A DNA stretch of 64,000 bases. Origin: Chloroflexota bacterium. Its GTDB lineage: Bacteria; Chloroflexota; UBA6077; FW602-bin22; CADDYW01. The notes beneath the pieces are model-generated. The model was not told the origin of the DNA and ran no database searches. It worked only from the letters and a program-made list of their open reading frames with translations. Location: NCBI GenBank assembly GCA_021324795.1, contig JAJPIK010000053.1, positions 62,001 through 126,000 of the forward strand, given 5' to 3'. Within the stretch, counting starts at the first letter, position 1. Every line of letters starts with the position of its first letter. Made by a program: the position numbers and the translations under genes. This document shows, in pieces, positions 16,180 through 24,480 of the stretch.

Positions 16180-17991
16180 ATGGCTATGCGAACCATCGAT
16201 CTGGCAATCGCGATTGGGGGAGCGGCCGGCCAGGGCATCGCGACCCCCGGCAATATCCTGGCACGCATCCTGGTGCGGCGCGGGCTGCACGTGAACGTCT
16301 ACGACGCGTACCAGTCGATCATCCGCGGCGGACACATCTTCCTGACGCTGCGAACCAGCGACCAGCCGGTGCTGAGCCACGGCGACAAGCTGGACGTGCT
16401 GATCGCGCTCAATCAGGACACCATGGACCGGCACCTGACGCTCATGGGCGCTGGCTCGGCGGTCCTCTATAATGCCGACCGCATCCGGCCCGGCGAGCCG
16501 GCCGCTGGCGTGCAGCTCTGCCCGTTCTCGGTCAAGGGGCTGGCGCCGAGCGTCAAGGGCGACCTGGTCCAGAACACGCTCGCGCTCGGGGCCGTCCTCC
16601 GCTTGATGGGCGTCGAGTTCGCGGCGCTCGAGGCGATCCTGACCGAGCAGTTCCGGCGGAAAGGCGAGGCGGTCGTTGCCGAGAACGTGTCGGTGGCGCG
16701 CGCCGGCTACTCCTATGCCGACGAGCACTTCCGGCCCTTCCCGGTGCCGCTGCCCACCCTGAGCAAGCCACTCGCCTTCGTGGACGGCAACACCGCGCTG
16801 GCGATGGGCGGCGCGGCGGCCGGGGTGCGCTTCTACTGTGCCTACCCCATGAGCCCGTCCAGCGGCGTGCTGCACTGGATGGCCTCCCACGGTCGCCAGC
16901 TCGGCATCATGGTCCGTCAGGTCGAGGACGAGCTGGGGGTGATCAATATGGCGATCGGCGCGGCGCAGGCCGGCGCGCGGGCGATGTGTGCTACCTCGGG
17001 CGGTGGCTTCGCGCTGATGACCGAGGCGCTGGGTGCCGCGGCGATGATGGAGGTGCCGGTCGTCTGCATCGACGTGCAGCGCGCCGGTCCGGCCACCGGC
17101 CTCCCGACTAAGACCGAGCAGGGCGACCTGTGGCAGGTGCTGGGCGCTGGCCAGGGCGACTACCCGCGCCTGGTCGTGGCGCCGTCCTCGATCGAGGAGT
17201 GCTTCCACATCGTGCCTGAGCTGTTCAACCTGGTGGATCGCTTCCAGTGCCCCGGTATCATTATGACCGACCTGCTGCTCTCCGAGGGGCGCTTCAGCAT
17301 CGACCCCGCCGAGCTCGACTTCAACGTACCGATCAATCGCGGCGAGATCGTCGGTTGGGAGGCGACGGACGGCGTCGGGACGAATGGCCACGCGCTGGTC
17401 GGCGAGTACAAACGCTACGAGATCACGCCGAGCGGCATCTCGCCGCGGGCTTTCCCTGGAACCGAGGGCTACGTGCACGTGGTCGCGACCGACGAGCACG
17501 ACGAGGATGGCGTGCTGATCTCGGACGAGTTCACCAACCCGCACAAACGCCAGGCGATGCACGAGAAGCGCATGCGTAAGATGGAAGGTGTGCTCGAGCA
17601 CCTCGCGCCGCCCACCCTGTTCGGCCCCGAGGACGCGGAGGTGACGCTGATTGGCTGGGGCTCGACGCGGGGGGTGATCCGCGAAGCGATGGAACAGCTC
17701 GCCGCCGAGGGCATCACTGCGAACAACCTGCAGGTCACCTGGCTGGTACCGCTGCACGCCGAGGCGATTTCCTCGATAGTCGCTCGGGCAAAGCGGACAA
17801 TTATCGTCGAGAACAACTACAGTGGACAGTTCGCGCGCTACCTGCGCTCGGAGACGAGCATCGTGGCCGACGGCCACATTCGCAAGTACGACGGCGAGCC
17901 GTTCATGCCGCACCACATCGTGGCCGGCGTGAAGGCGATCCTGGCCGGGGCGGCCAAACCGTACGTGCCTGTGCACGAGGTCATGGTATAA
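16180..17991 (+). CDS. korA: 2-oxoacid:ferredoxin oxidoreductase, fused gamma-alpha subunit
   Basis: This 603-residue protein joins the gamma domain (about 1-190, starting IAIGGAAGQGI) to the alpha or pyrimidine-binding domain (about 200-590, with FYCAYPMSPSSGVLHWMA). This fused form of about 600 residues is common in KorA/PorA relatives. With the beta subunit it decarboxylates a 2-oxoacid (2-oxoglutarate or a similar acid) to an acyl-CoA and reduces ferredoxin. I chose ATG 16180, with AGGGAG 9 bases upstream. It is followed 12 bases later by korB. No separate ferredoxin-like delta subunit is nearby. Codon use is more GC-biased than in its neighbours. Confidence 0.93.
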   Translation: MAMRTIDLAIAIGGAAGQGIATPGNILARILVRRGLHVNVYDAYQSIIRGGHIFLTLRTSDQPVLSHGDKLDVLIALNQDTMDRHLTLMGAGSAVLYNADRIRPGEPAAGVQLCPFSVKGLAPSVKGDLVQNTLALGAVLRLMGVEFAALEAILTEQFRRKGEAVVAENVSVARAGYSYADEHFRPFPVPLPTLSKPLAFVDGNTALAMGGAAAGVRFYCAYPMSPSSGVLHWMASHGRQLGIMVRQVEDELGVINMAIGAAQAGARAMCATSGGGFALMTEALGAAAMMEVPVVCIDVQRAGPATGLPTKTEQGDLWQVLGAGQGDYPRLVVAPSSIEECFHIVPELFNLVDRFQCPGIIMTDLLLSEGRFSIDPAELDFNVPINRGEIVGWEATDGVGTNGHALVGEYKRYEITPSGISPRAFPGTEGYVHVVATDEHDEDGVLISDEFTNPHKRQAMHEKRMRKMEGVLEHLAPPTLFGPEDAEVTLIGWGSTRGVIREAMEQLAAEGITANNLQVTWLVPLHAEAISSIVARAKRTIIVENNYSGQFARYLRSETSIVADGHIRKYDGEPFMPHHIVAGVKAILAGAAKPYVPVHEVMV

Positions 17992-18003
17992 GGAGAAGAG
18001 CAG

Positions 18004-18936
18004 ATGAGCATCGTCGTTCCCGGCGCCGGGGTTCCGGACGCCTCGGAGAAGCTAGCGGCTCGCCCGCTGGTGACTGTCAAAGACCTGAAGGGGAAGGCTG
18101 ATCCCGACTGGTGCCCCGGCTGCGGCGACTTCGGCGTGCTGAGCGCGCTGAAGCAGGCGATCGCCGAGCTCGGCTTGCGGCCCCACGAGGTCATGACGAT
18201 CAGCGGCATCGGCTGCTCGTCGAACCTCCCCGGCTACATCAACACCTACGGCATGCACACGTTGCACGGCCGGGCGCTGGCGGTGGCGACCGGAGCGGCG
18301 CTGGCCAACCACGAGATGAAGATCGTCGTCACCGGCGGCGACGGCGACGGCTACGGCATCGGGGGCAATCACTTCCTGCACGCGATGCGGCGCAACGTCG
18401 ACCTGACCTATATCGTCATGGATAACCAGATCTACGGTCTGACGACCGGGCAGACCTCGCCGACCAGCATCAAAGGCATGAAGACGAAGAGCACACCCGG
18501 GGGTAGCGTGGAGAACCCGATCAACCCCATCCCGCTCGCCATCGCCGCCGGTGCCACCTACGTGGCGCGTGGCTACACCGGGCAGGTGAAGCATTTGGTC
18601 GAGCTGATCAAGGGGGGCATTACCCACAAGGGCTTCGCGCTGATCGACGCCTTCAGCCCGTGCGTGACGTTCAACCACGACAACACGCATGATTTCTTCA
18701 AGCAGCGCACCTACAAGCTGGAGGAACGCGGCCACGACCCGACCGACTTCCACGCCGCCATGGAGCGCGGCTACGCGTGGGGCGAGGAGATTCCGATCGG
18801 GCTCTTCTGGAAGCGGGAAGACTTGCCGAGCTTGGATCAGCTCGAGCCGGTGCTCGCGGAGGGCGGGGCGCTGGCGCGGCGGCCACTTGGGGTGGCCCCC
18901 GAGCTAGCCGCGAGGCTTGTTCGGGAGCTGATGTAA
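18004..18936 (+). CDS. korB: 2-oxoacid:ferredoxin oxidoreductase, beta subunit
   Basis: This 310-residue protein binds thiamine diphosphate and a 4Fe-4S cluster. WCPGCGDFG supplies two cluster cysteines and GIGCSSNLPGY another; the TPP/Mg site is GGDGDGYGIGGNH followed by DNQIYGLTTGQTSPTS. Length is normal for KorB. AAGGAGAAGAGC precedes the ATG. It is the second gene of a two-gene operon with korA. Which 2-oxoacid is used cannot be settled from sequence alone; 2-oxoglutarate is the usual assignment. Confidence 0.94.
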   Translation: MSIVVPGAGVPDASEKLAARPLVTVKDLKGKADPDWCPGCGDFGVLSALKQAIAELGLRPHEVMTISGIGCSSNLPGYINTYGMHTLHGRALAVATGAALANHEMKIVVTGGDGDGYGIGGNHFLHAMRRNVDLTYIVMDNQIYGLTTGQTSPTSIKGMKTKSTPGGSVENPINPIPLAIAAGATYVARGYTGQVKHLVELIKGGITHKGFALIDAFSPCVTFNHDNTHDFFKQRTYKLEERGHDPTDFHAAMERGYAWGEEIPIGLFWKREDLPSLDQLEPVLAEGGALARRPLGVAPELAARLVRELM

Positions 18937-19007
18937 GCGAGCAATTCGAGGGTTAGCCATAAATGCTCAGGACTCTCGTGTTCTCTGGCCATTTTCGGAC
19001 GTGCAGG

Positions 19008-19151
19008 TCAGCCAGCCTGCCGCTCTTCAGCAGCCAAGTGGGTCGCTACGAACTCAGCAATCACGTCGCGATATCCCTTGTGGCGTCACCGAGCTAGAGC
19101 TTTGATCTGCCGAAGTGTAGGCTCGTCAAGCTGAATGACGACCGACGTCGT
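19008..19151 (-). pseudogene. ribbon-helix-helix antitoxin remnant with internal stop
   Basis: The minus strand reads TTSVVIQLDEPTLRQIKALAR, a stop (TGA at 19088-19086), then RHKGYRDVIAEFVATHLAAEE in the same frame before the true stop at 19010-19008. This is the pattern of short RHH antitoxins. No start codon remains (ACG ACG at the expected place), and the internal TGA is a simple CGA-to-TGA change, so I treat it as decayed. No toxin partner was recognised beside it. Confidence 0.55.
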
Positions 19152-19179
19152 TGCTGGACGCGGCGACGGTTGGGGAGCC

Positions 19180-19789
19180 AATCGCGACTTTAGCTTTCGC
19201 AACGGCGCCTATCGTCTCGACTTGTCGGTCGCCTGGGCGATGCGCAACGTCCTTGTCCCATCTGGCGAGCCGGACGAAAGCCAGCGAGACCAACCCGGCG
19301 CTGGGGCGACTGGCCGCGGCGTGCCAGGAGCTCGAAAGCTGGCAGCGCCACTTGCCCCTGCGTTCGCTGCCGCCGTTGGTAGGTCTTGCCCACTGGTACT
19401 TCGAGAACCTGCGCCATCCCGCCCGCGACGATTACTGGTGGGAGGGCGACGTCTCGCTCAAGTTTTTCGAGTTCGCCGTGCCGATCTTCCACCTGGGCGG
19501 CTGGTTCGATGTCTTCCTCCAAGGAACGCTCGACGCGTTCAGCGGGATCCGGCGCGCCGGCCGAAGCGCCAAATGTCGGGAAAACCAGCGGCTCGTCGTC
19601 GGTCCTTGGGTTCATGGTCCGGGCAACGTCGGCAAATCGCAGGTTGATGCGCTCGACTTCGGGCCGAACGCCTGGTTCGATCTCACGGAAACGCGGCTGC
19701 GCTGGTACAAGCACTGGCTGAAGGACGTGGAAAATGATGCCCACGCCGCCGAGCGCGCGTCGCGTCTGATAGTGCCGGTATTGGAGTAG
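19180..19789 (+). pseudogene. CocE/NonD-family hydrolase, frameshifted 3' remnant
   Basis: The middle to C-terminal part of an X-Pro-dipeptidyl-peptidase/CocE-type alpha/beta hydrolase is recognisable. GAYRLDLSVAWAMRN is in one frame, and from about 19290 the frame two bases over continues with LPPLVGLAHWYFENLRHP, DDYWWEGDVSLKFFE, VPIFHLGGWFDVFLQG (catalytic Asp region) and RLVVGPWVHG (catalytic His). The nucleophile domain, the N-terminus and the C-terminal jelly roll are missing, so a truncation and at least one frameshift are present. It would not be functional. Confidence 0.7.
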
Positions 19790-19843
19790 AAAGCAATGGA
19801 CAAAGACGTTCCACGTTCCTCGAAGCAAAGGAGATCAACCGTC

Positions 19844-20707
19844 ATGCACTCAATTCTCGTACTGGTTGCCTGGCTCGGCCTCGTACTCTTGCCCGCCCCG
19901 GTCTTCGCCCAGGTGACGCCGACCCTGACGGTTACACCGAATAGCGCCGCACCGGGCGAAAAGGTGACGGTGAGCGGCTCCGGTTGGCCGGCCAACGTGA
20001 CCGTGGTAGCCCACTTTTTCCAGGCCCGGGCGACCAACGGTCCGAGCGCCGATCTGGCAGTCGCTACGAGTGACGCGAGCGGCGCCTTTTCGACCCAAGG
20101 TACGGTGCCGCCGACCCTCTTCGGTCCAGGCAGCCGTGCCAACCTCAACGTGATTCCGGGGTCCTACACCATCGTCGCGGCCAGTGGCCCGGGGGTCAGC
20201 GCGCCGGCGGTTGCCTTCACCGTCGGCCCTCCGCGCCAGGGGGCGCTCCTCTGGGGCACGGCGTTCTTCGACGTCAACGGCGACGGGCGGTTGGACGATG
20301 GCGACGTCCCGGGGGCCGTCGGGGTGACGATTCGCAATACCAGCCAAGCCGGTCCGACCGTGCAGGCCTTCGCCGACGTCAATGGCCACTACGTCGTCTC
20401 GCCGGTCGCCCCGGGTACGTACACGTTCTCGGTCCAGAGCCAGTTCCAGTCGGCAACCTGGTCCGGCTCGGCCACCGCCTCGGCTGGCAATGGCCAGGCG
20501 GTCGAGGTAGACCTTCCCTTGCATCGCGCGGTGGGGCTGCCGCGAACGGGAGGCGTTCCCGGGTCGCCGATCTCGGCTCTCCTGGTCGGCGGAGTAGCGG
20601 TCGCGACTGGCCTTTTCCTACGACGCTTCATCAATCGTTGTTGGAAAGCCTCAAAGAACCGCACCGCCGAGGCGCAGAGGTTTGAATGGCCAGCTTTTCC
20701 GAGCTGA
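19844..20707 (+). CDS. secreted surface protein with SdrD_B-like domain and LPXTG-type anchor
   Basis: This 287-residue protein has a signal peptide (1-22, ending VFAQ), an Ig-like domain (TLTVTPNSAAPGEKVTVSGSG), a Cna/SdrD_B-like beta domain starting GTAFFDVNGDGRLDDGD, and a sorting signal: LPRTG at 232-236, a hydrophobic helix and RRF. This is the arrangement cut by sortases. AAGGAG precedes ATG 19844. After the positive charges there are about 25 extra residues (to WPAFPS), and the DNA encoding them resembles a dispersed repeat, so the original stop may have been lost by rearrangement with the downstream phosphotransferase fragment. No sortase gene is in the window. Confidence 0.8.
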   Translation: MHSILVLVAWLGLVLLPAPVFAQVTPTLTVTPNSAAPGEKVTVSGSGWPANVTVVAHFFQARATNGPSADLAVATSDASGAFSTQGTVPPTLFGPGSRANLNVIPGSYTIVAASGPGVSAPAVAFTVGPPRQGALLWGTAFFDVNGDGRLDDGDVPGAVGVTIRNTSQAGPTVQAFADVNGHYVVSPVAPGTYTFSVQSQFQSATWSGSATASAGNGQAVEVDLPLHRAVGLPRTGGVPGSPISALLVGGVAVATGLFLRRFINRCWKASKNRTAEAQRFEWPAFPS

Positions 20708-21078
20708 GCGCGTCATCGGTCGAGTCCGTCCTGCTGCACGGCGACCTGCACCAGGGCAATATCCTGAGTGCCGAGCGCGAGCCCTGGCTGGCGATCGATC
20801 CAAAAGGAGTCGTCGGCGAGCCGATCTGCGAGACTGGCCCGCTTCTGCTCAATAAGCTACCCCCTCGTCTCGACAGCGCCCAAACCCGTCGCCTGCTCGC
20901 ACGGCGCGTCGATCAGCTTGCCGAGGAGCTTGGCGTCGACCGCGATCGATTGCGGGCTTGGGGCGTGATTCGGGCGGTCATGTCGGCGTTTTGGTCGCTG
21001 GAGGATCACGGACGCGGCTGGGAGCGGACACTGGTCTGTGCGAAGCTGCTGGAGAGTCGCACACCATCCGTGGCGTGA
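20686..21078 (+). pseudogene. aminoglycoside/streptomycin phosphotransferase-like C-terminal fragment
   Basis: This 130-residue frame carries the catalytic half of an APH-type kinase: LHGDLHQGNILS (Brenner motif with catalytic Asp) and the Mg-binding WLAIDPKGVVGEP, then a helical C-terminal part. Streptomycin 6-phosphotransferases are about 300 residues, so the N-terminal ATP-binding lobe is missing. It overlaps the end of the LPXTG gene, and the joint falls in the repeat-like sequence near 20650-20690. It is most likely an inactive remnant of a deletion. The frame is otherwise intact. Confidence 0.7.
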
Positions 21079-21266
21079 AGCATGCCAGCGCTCCATGAGC
21101 TGTTGCCAGGACAGCTTGGACTCTGAAAGCTCCATAAGATCTCCATAACCCGATTATATCCGTTTCACATTTCACCTCTATGCTGAAGATGCGCCCCGAT
21201 GGAGAGGGGCAGCGGGGATCGCCGGGCTGGGGCGGCCCCGCGACGCGAAACAAAGGAGTACGGAGA

Positions 21267-22061
21267 ATGAACATCACACCACGGATTCGCAACCTGGCAG
21301 CAATTGGTATTCTCTCCGGTGGCCTCGGGATAGCAGCGATCAGCGGGGTATTCGCTGCGCCCGCACCACTGGTTCACGACGCGAACACCCCGGTCGCTGG
21401 TCAATCCAGCACAACGACGACGTCGACGACGGGTCAACCCCCGTCGCGGCCGTTCTTCAGAGGGCCCGGGTTTGGCCTTGGCGGTGGGATGCTGAATAAC
21501 ATTGCAACGTTTCTGGGAATGTCTCAAAGCGATCTACGAACCGCACTGCAGAGCGGCCAGACTCTGGCCCAGATCGCCCAGGCCCACGGTAAGACGAGTG
21601 ACGATCTCAAGAACTATCTGATGAGCCAGGTGAGCCAGCAGATCGATAAGCTGCTCACGACGAATTTCCAGCAGATTCAGGCGCAGCGACCGGCCGGTGG
21701 TCCATTCGGCAGGCAGCTCTCCGGAGTCGCAACCTTCCTCGGCATGAATCAGAGTGATCTGCTGACCGCGCTGCGGAACGGTCAGACCCTGGCCCAGGTG
21801 GCGCAAGCGCATGGCAAGACGGCGGCTGATCTGAAGACCTACCTGACCAACCAACTGAAGACACGACTCGATCAGCAGGTGGCAGCCAACAAGATCACCT
21901 CGACCCAGGAAACAACGATTCTCAACAACGCCAGCAGTCGCTTCGATACGCTAATCAATCAAAAGTTCCCGGCCAACTTCGGCCAGGGTGGCCCCGGACG
22001 TGGCCGCTTTGGTCGTCAGCCCGGTAGCCCAACGCCGACCAGTACGCCAGCTTCTTCCTGA
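21267..22061 (+). CDS. secreted protein with two FLGM-GQTLAQ repeats
   Basis: This 264-residue protein has a signal peptide (about 1-30, ending VFAAP), a Thr-rich linker, then two similar units of about 75 residues. Each contains an FLGM(S/N)QSDL segment, a TAL..GQTLAQ segment and AQAHGKT, a pattern seen in exported proteins of Actinobacteria and Chloroflexota in which a predicted helical unit (LGxxxxxLxxALxxGxTLAxIA) is repeated. The C-terminus is Gly/Arg/Pro-rich. AAAGGAG lies upstream of ATG 21267. It stands alone, followed by a palindromic repeat. Function is unknown; I do not recognise an enzyme or ligand-binding motif. Confidence 0.8.
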   Translation: MNITPRIRNLAAIGILSGGLGIAAISGVFAAPAPLVHDANTPVAGQSSTTTTSTTGQPPSRPFFRGPGFGLGGGMLNNIATFLGMSQSDLRTALQSGQTLAQIAQAHGKTSDDLKNYLMSQVSQQIDKLLTTNFQQIQAQRPAGGPFGRQLSGVATFLGMNQSDLLTALRNGQTLAQVAQAHGKTAADLKTYLTNQLKTRLDQQVAANKITSTQETTILNNASSRFDTLINQKFPANFGQGGPGRGRFGRQPGSPTPTSTPASS

Positions 22062-22085
22062 GCTAGCGAGGATCACGAGAGCTCC

Positions 22086-22132
22086 CTCACCCCGGCCTCT
22101 CTCCCGCTCGGCAGGAGAAGGGCCGGGGTGAG
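22086..22132. repeat. palindromic repeat, possible bidirectional terminator
   Basis: CTCACCCCGGCC (22086-22097) pairs perfectly with GGCCGGGGTGAG (22121-22132), with an inner TCTCC/GGAGA stem. It lies between two convergent genes, where a terminator is expected, but there is no U-run. Such CCCTCACCCC-type palindromes are widely dispersed in bacterial genomes. Confidence 0.65.
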
Positions 22133-22148
22133 TCTTCCCGGCTTGGCC

Positions 22149-22808
22149 CTAGCTGAAAAGCGCACTTAATCCCGCCCCGATCACGACGACCGCCCAAATC
22201 CTATCGAGGTTGATCCAGGCGCGACGCAGGAGCGACAGGCCATAGGTCTCGTAGACAACGACCGCGACGATCGCCATGACGAAGAGCATCGTGCCAGTGT
22301 GGATCAGTACGGCCGCGACGTCGGTGAGCAGGGTGGCCAGGCCGAAGCTGATGCCGGGGAAATCGTCGAGTGGGTTACTCGACGGGTTGCCCAGGCCGAG
22401 CAGCACTGGCAAGAGCATCAATCCCGCACCGTGGGCGCTTGACATGAGAAATGACCAGGTGACGAGGTCGAAGCGCGTCACCCGCATGCCGATCCATTTG
22501 GGATGCGAGCGTGGCTTGAGGAACTTGAACAATCCGAAACCAATCAGCGCGATCGCGCCGACAATGCGCAAGCTTCCCGGATTGACCAGGAATGACAGGC
22601 CACTCACCACGGCAACGACCACGGCAATCGCTGCTTCGTGACCAAGGGCGAGGAACGGCAGCGCCTTGAGCACCGCCATTCGATTGCGCTCTTGCATGCC
22701 GAGCGCCACCGCGAAGAGCCAACCCATGCCCGGATTGATGCCGTGATAGGCCCCGAGCAGCGCCAGGACCAGCCACGGCCAGAGTATCCCCAGCGAGTGG
22801 ACGGTCAC
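22149..22808 (-). CDS. multi-pass membrane protein coupled to SBP56
   Basis: This 219-residue protein has about six membrane helices. Conserved-looking His/Gly-rich motifs are GAYHGINPGMGWLFA, FLALGHEAAI, SSAHGAGLMLLP and VLIHTGTML, which recall NicO/HupE-type metal permeases, but I cannot assign it firmly. Its GTG start overlaps the stop of the SBP56 gene (GTGA), so the two are translated together and probably act together. Roles to consider are copper or other metal delivery to the SBP56 enzyme, or export of a sulfur product. Confidence 0.72.
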   Translation of the reverse strand: MTVHSLGILWPWLVLALLGAYHGINPGMGWLFAVALGMQERNRMAVLKALPFLALGHEAAIAVVVAVVSGLSFLVNPGSLRIVGAIALIGFGLFKFLKPRSHPKWIGMRVTRFDLVTWSFLMSSAHGAGLMLLPVLLGLGNPSSNPLDDFPGISFGLATLLTDVAAVLIHTGTMLFVMAIVAVVVYETYGLSLLRRAWINLDRIWAVVVIGAGLSALFS

Positions 22809-24208
22809 GGGTAGCAGTACGAATCCGACGAGGCGTCACCGCCCTCCAGGTGAATCTGGTGCGGTCGCTCACCTTCGAACTCGACGAAGAAATTGGGATC
22901 GACGCTGATCCCACCGGACGGGCTCGCGTTGAGCTTAGTTACCCAACCCTGAATCCCCTCTGGATAGAATTGCTCGTCCCAGGCGCGGTAGAGCGAGTTG
23001 CTCAGGTAGACCCGCCGGCCATCTCGACTGACCTCGACCATCTGTGGTCCGCCATTCAGCGGTCCACTCTTCGGATGGCTGGCGTGGCTGACGATCCCGC
23101 CCAGGCGAGCCGTCCCGGTCAGCTTCGGCGCGAACGGATCAGACACGTCGTACTGGCGGAGTTCACCAGTTCCCCAGCACGAGACGTAGAGGAACCGGTC
23201 GTCGAGGCTGAGATTGATGTCGGTGACCAATGGTGGCACCGCGCTAAAGGGCTGAAGGGCCGGTGGCAGCAAAGACGGATCGGCCGGTTCCGGCGGAATC
23301 TCGATCACTTTGCGTAACGCCCAATTGTCCTGGGCGCGATACCAGGTCCAGATCGATGCCGCCAGGTTTTTCGTCGAGACGACGACGCCGACGAATCCGT
23401 ACGCTTTCGTTGGATCGTGGGCGGGGCGCAGCTCGAGGGGCATCTGCTGGCCTTCTTCGAGCTCGAGCTTCTGCAAGTGGCGGCGCTTGCGCAGATCCCA
23501 GACGTGCAGCGACCGGCCGTAGCGGCCTTCGAGCAGCAGGTTCGGCTGCAGGCCATCTTCGATCATGTCCGGCGTGCCCCACTCGCTGGTGATCATCGTG
23601 TCGTAACCGAGATGCCACCAGAAGTCGTAGGCGAGATACTGAGGGCCTCGCTCGACCTCCCACTGGCCGAGCACGTCAAAGGTATCGTGGTCGAGAACAA
23701 AAAGACCACCCGGCCCCCCTCCCTCGGCGTTGCCCAGGGCGCTCAGGTAGATCCCGTCCGGCGCGCAATGAGAGGTATGGGGGCGGCTGTAGCCCGCTCG
23801 CTTGGCGACCTCTTCCGGCTCGATCACCTTGGCGAGGCGCGGCTGCCGGGGATCCGGCTTGGTATCGATGATGTGGATGCGCGACGAGCGTAGCCCCGGC
23901 ACGAGCAGATAGCGTCGCTCGACGTGCGGATGGGGGGCATAGGGGCAGAGCGCCGAGCTGCAGGCGTTCCATCCGAAATGGTGGAGCTCGTCGCCGACGT
24001 TGGGCATCTCAACCCGGCCGACAACCCTACCGTAGCTCGACGACTCCGGATCGACGTCCAGGACGTTGAGCGCGTCCGGACGAGCATGCCCATTGCCGCC
24101 GCCCGGATCGGGGTTGAAGGTGACCAGATAAGCGAGCTTTTCCGGGGGAGCGGTCATCGCCAGCCGCGGCGATGGGTAAAACGTTGGATCAGGCGTCCAC
24201 AGTGCCAT
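22805..24208 (-). CDS. selenium-binding protein 56 / methanethiol oxidase family
   Basis: This 467-residue protein matches SBP56 over its full length. Recognisable stretches are ELHHFGWNACSSALC (Cys and His near the site implicated in human SELENBP1), RPHTSHCAPDG, VTDINLSLDDRFLYVSCWGTGELRQYDVSDP and the C-terminal ERPHQIHLEGGDASSD. Characterised relatives oxidise methanethiol to formaldehyde, H2S and H2O2 with a copper centre; they contain no selenocysteine. The gene is coupled to a membrane protein. Its promoter overlaps an 8-bp inverted repeat like the BlaI operator, so it may share the thiol/mercury regulon. Confidence 0.92.
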   Translation of the reverse strand: MALWTPDPTFYPSPRLAMTAPPEKLAYLVTFNPDPGGGNGHARPDALNVLDVDPESSSYGRVVGRVEMPNVGDELHHFGWNACSSALCPYAPHPHVERRYLLVPGLRSSRIHIIDTKPDPRQPRLAKVIEPEEVAKRAGYSRPHTSHCAPDGIYLSALGNAEGGGPGGLFVLDHDTFDVLGQWEVERGPQYLAYDFWWHLGYDTMITSEWGTPDMIEDGLQPNLLLEGRYGRSLHVWDLRKRRHLQKLELEEGQQMPLELRPAHDPTKAYGFVGVVVSTKNLAASIWTWYRAQDNWALRKVIEIPPEPADPSLLPPALQPFSAVPPLVTDINLSLDDRFLYVSCWGTGELRQYDVSDPFAPKLTGTARLGGIVSHASHPKSGPLNGGPQMVEVSRDGRRVYLSNSLYRAWDEQFYPEGIQGWVTKLNASPSGGISVDPNFFVEFEGERPHQIHLEGGDASSDSYCYP

Positions 24209-24262
24209 GTCCTGCTCCTCGTTGACCAGTTTCGGCCAATCTGCAGTATCCGGATGGAGAAA

Positions 24263-24312
24263 GTACAGTATTGCTGAGTCCTACTGTACGTCTTATCGGC
24301 CGCCCTGGTCAA
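24263..24312 (-). promoter_or_regulatory. SBP56 promoter with BlaI-like inverted repeat
   Basis: GTACAGTA (24263-24270) and TACTGTAC (24282-24289) are perfect inverted repeats 11 bases apart. TACAGTATTG at 24264-24273 is identical to the sequence at the blaI operator. On the minus strand TTGACC (24312-24307) lies 18 bases before TACAGT (24288-24283), so the dyad covers the -10. Confidence 0.6.
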
Positions 24313-24480
24313 GAGAAATCGCGTTGTGAAGGATCGATGTGCGTTCAGATCCGTCGTTGCCATTGGAGGCCGCTAGCGCCAGTGGCGAGGAGGCGCACTC
24401 GTTCGCGGCTCGTCACCAGCACCACCAGGCAAGGAGCCACCCCGTTGGGCTTGCTCTGCTAGCGTCCTGGACGCCGTCGA

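Noticed and set aside
16177-17976. A 599-codon open frame on the minus strand opposite korA
   Set aside because: Rich in His, Arg and Asp with no known motifs, and it mirrors the high-GC third codon positions of korA. It is a shadow of the plus-strand gene.
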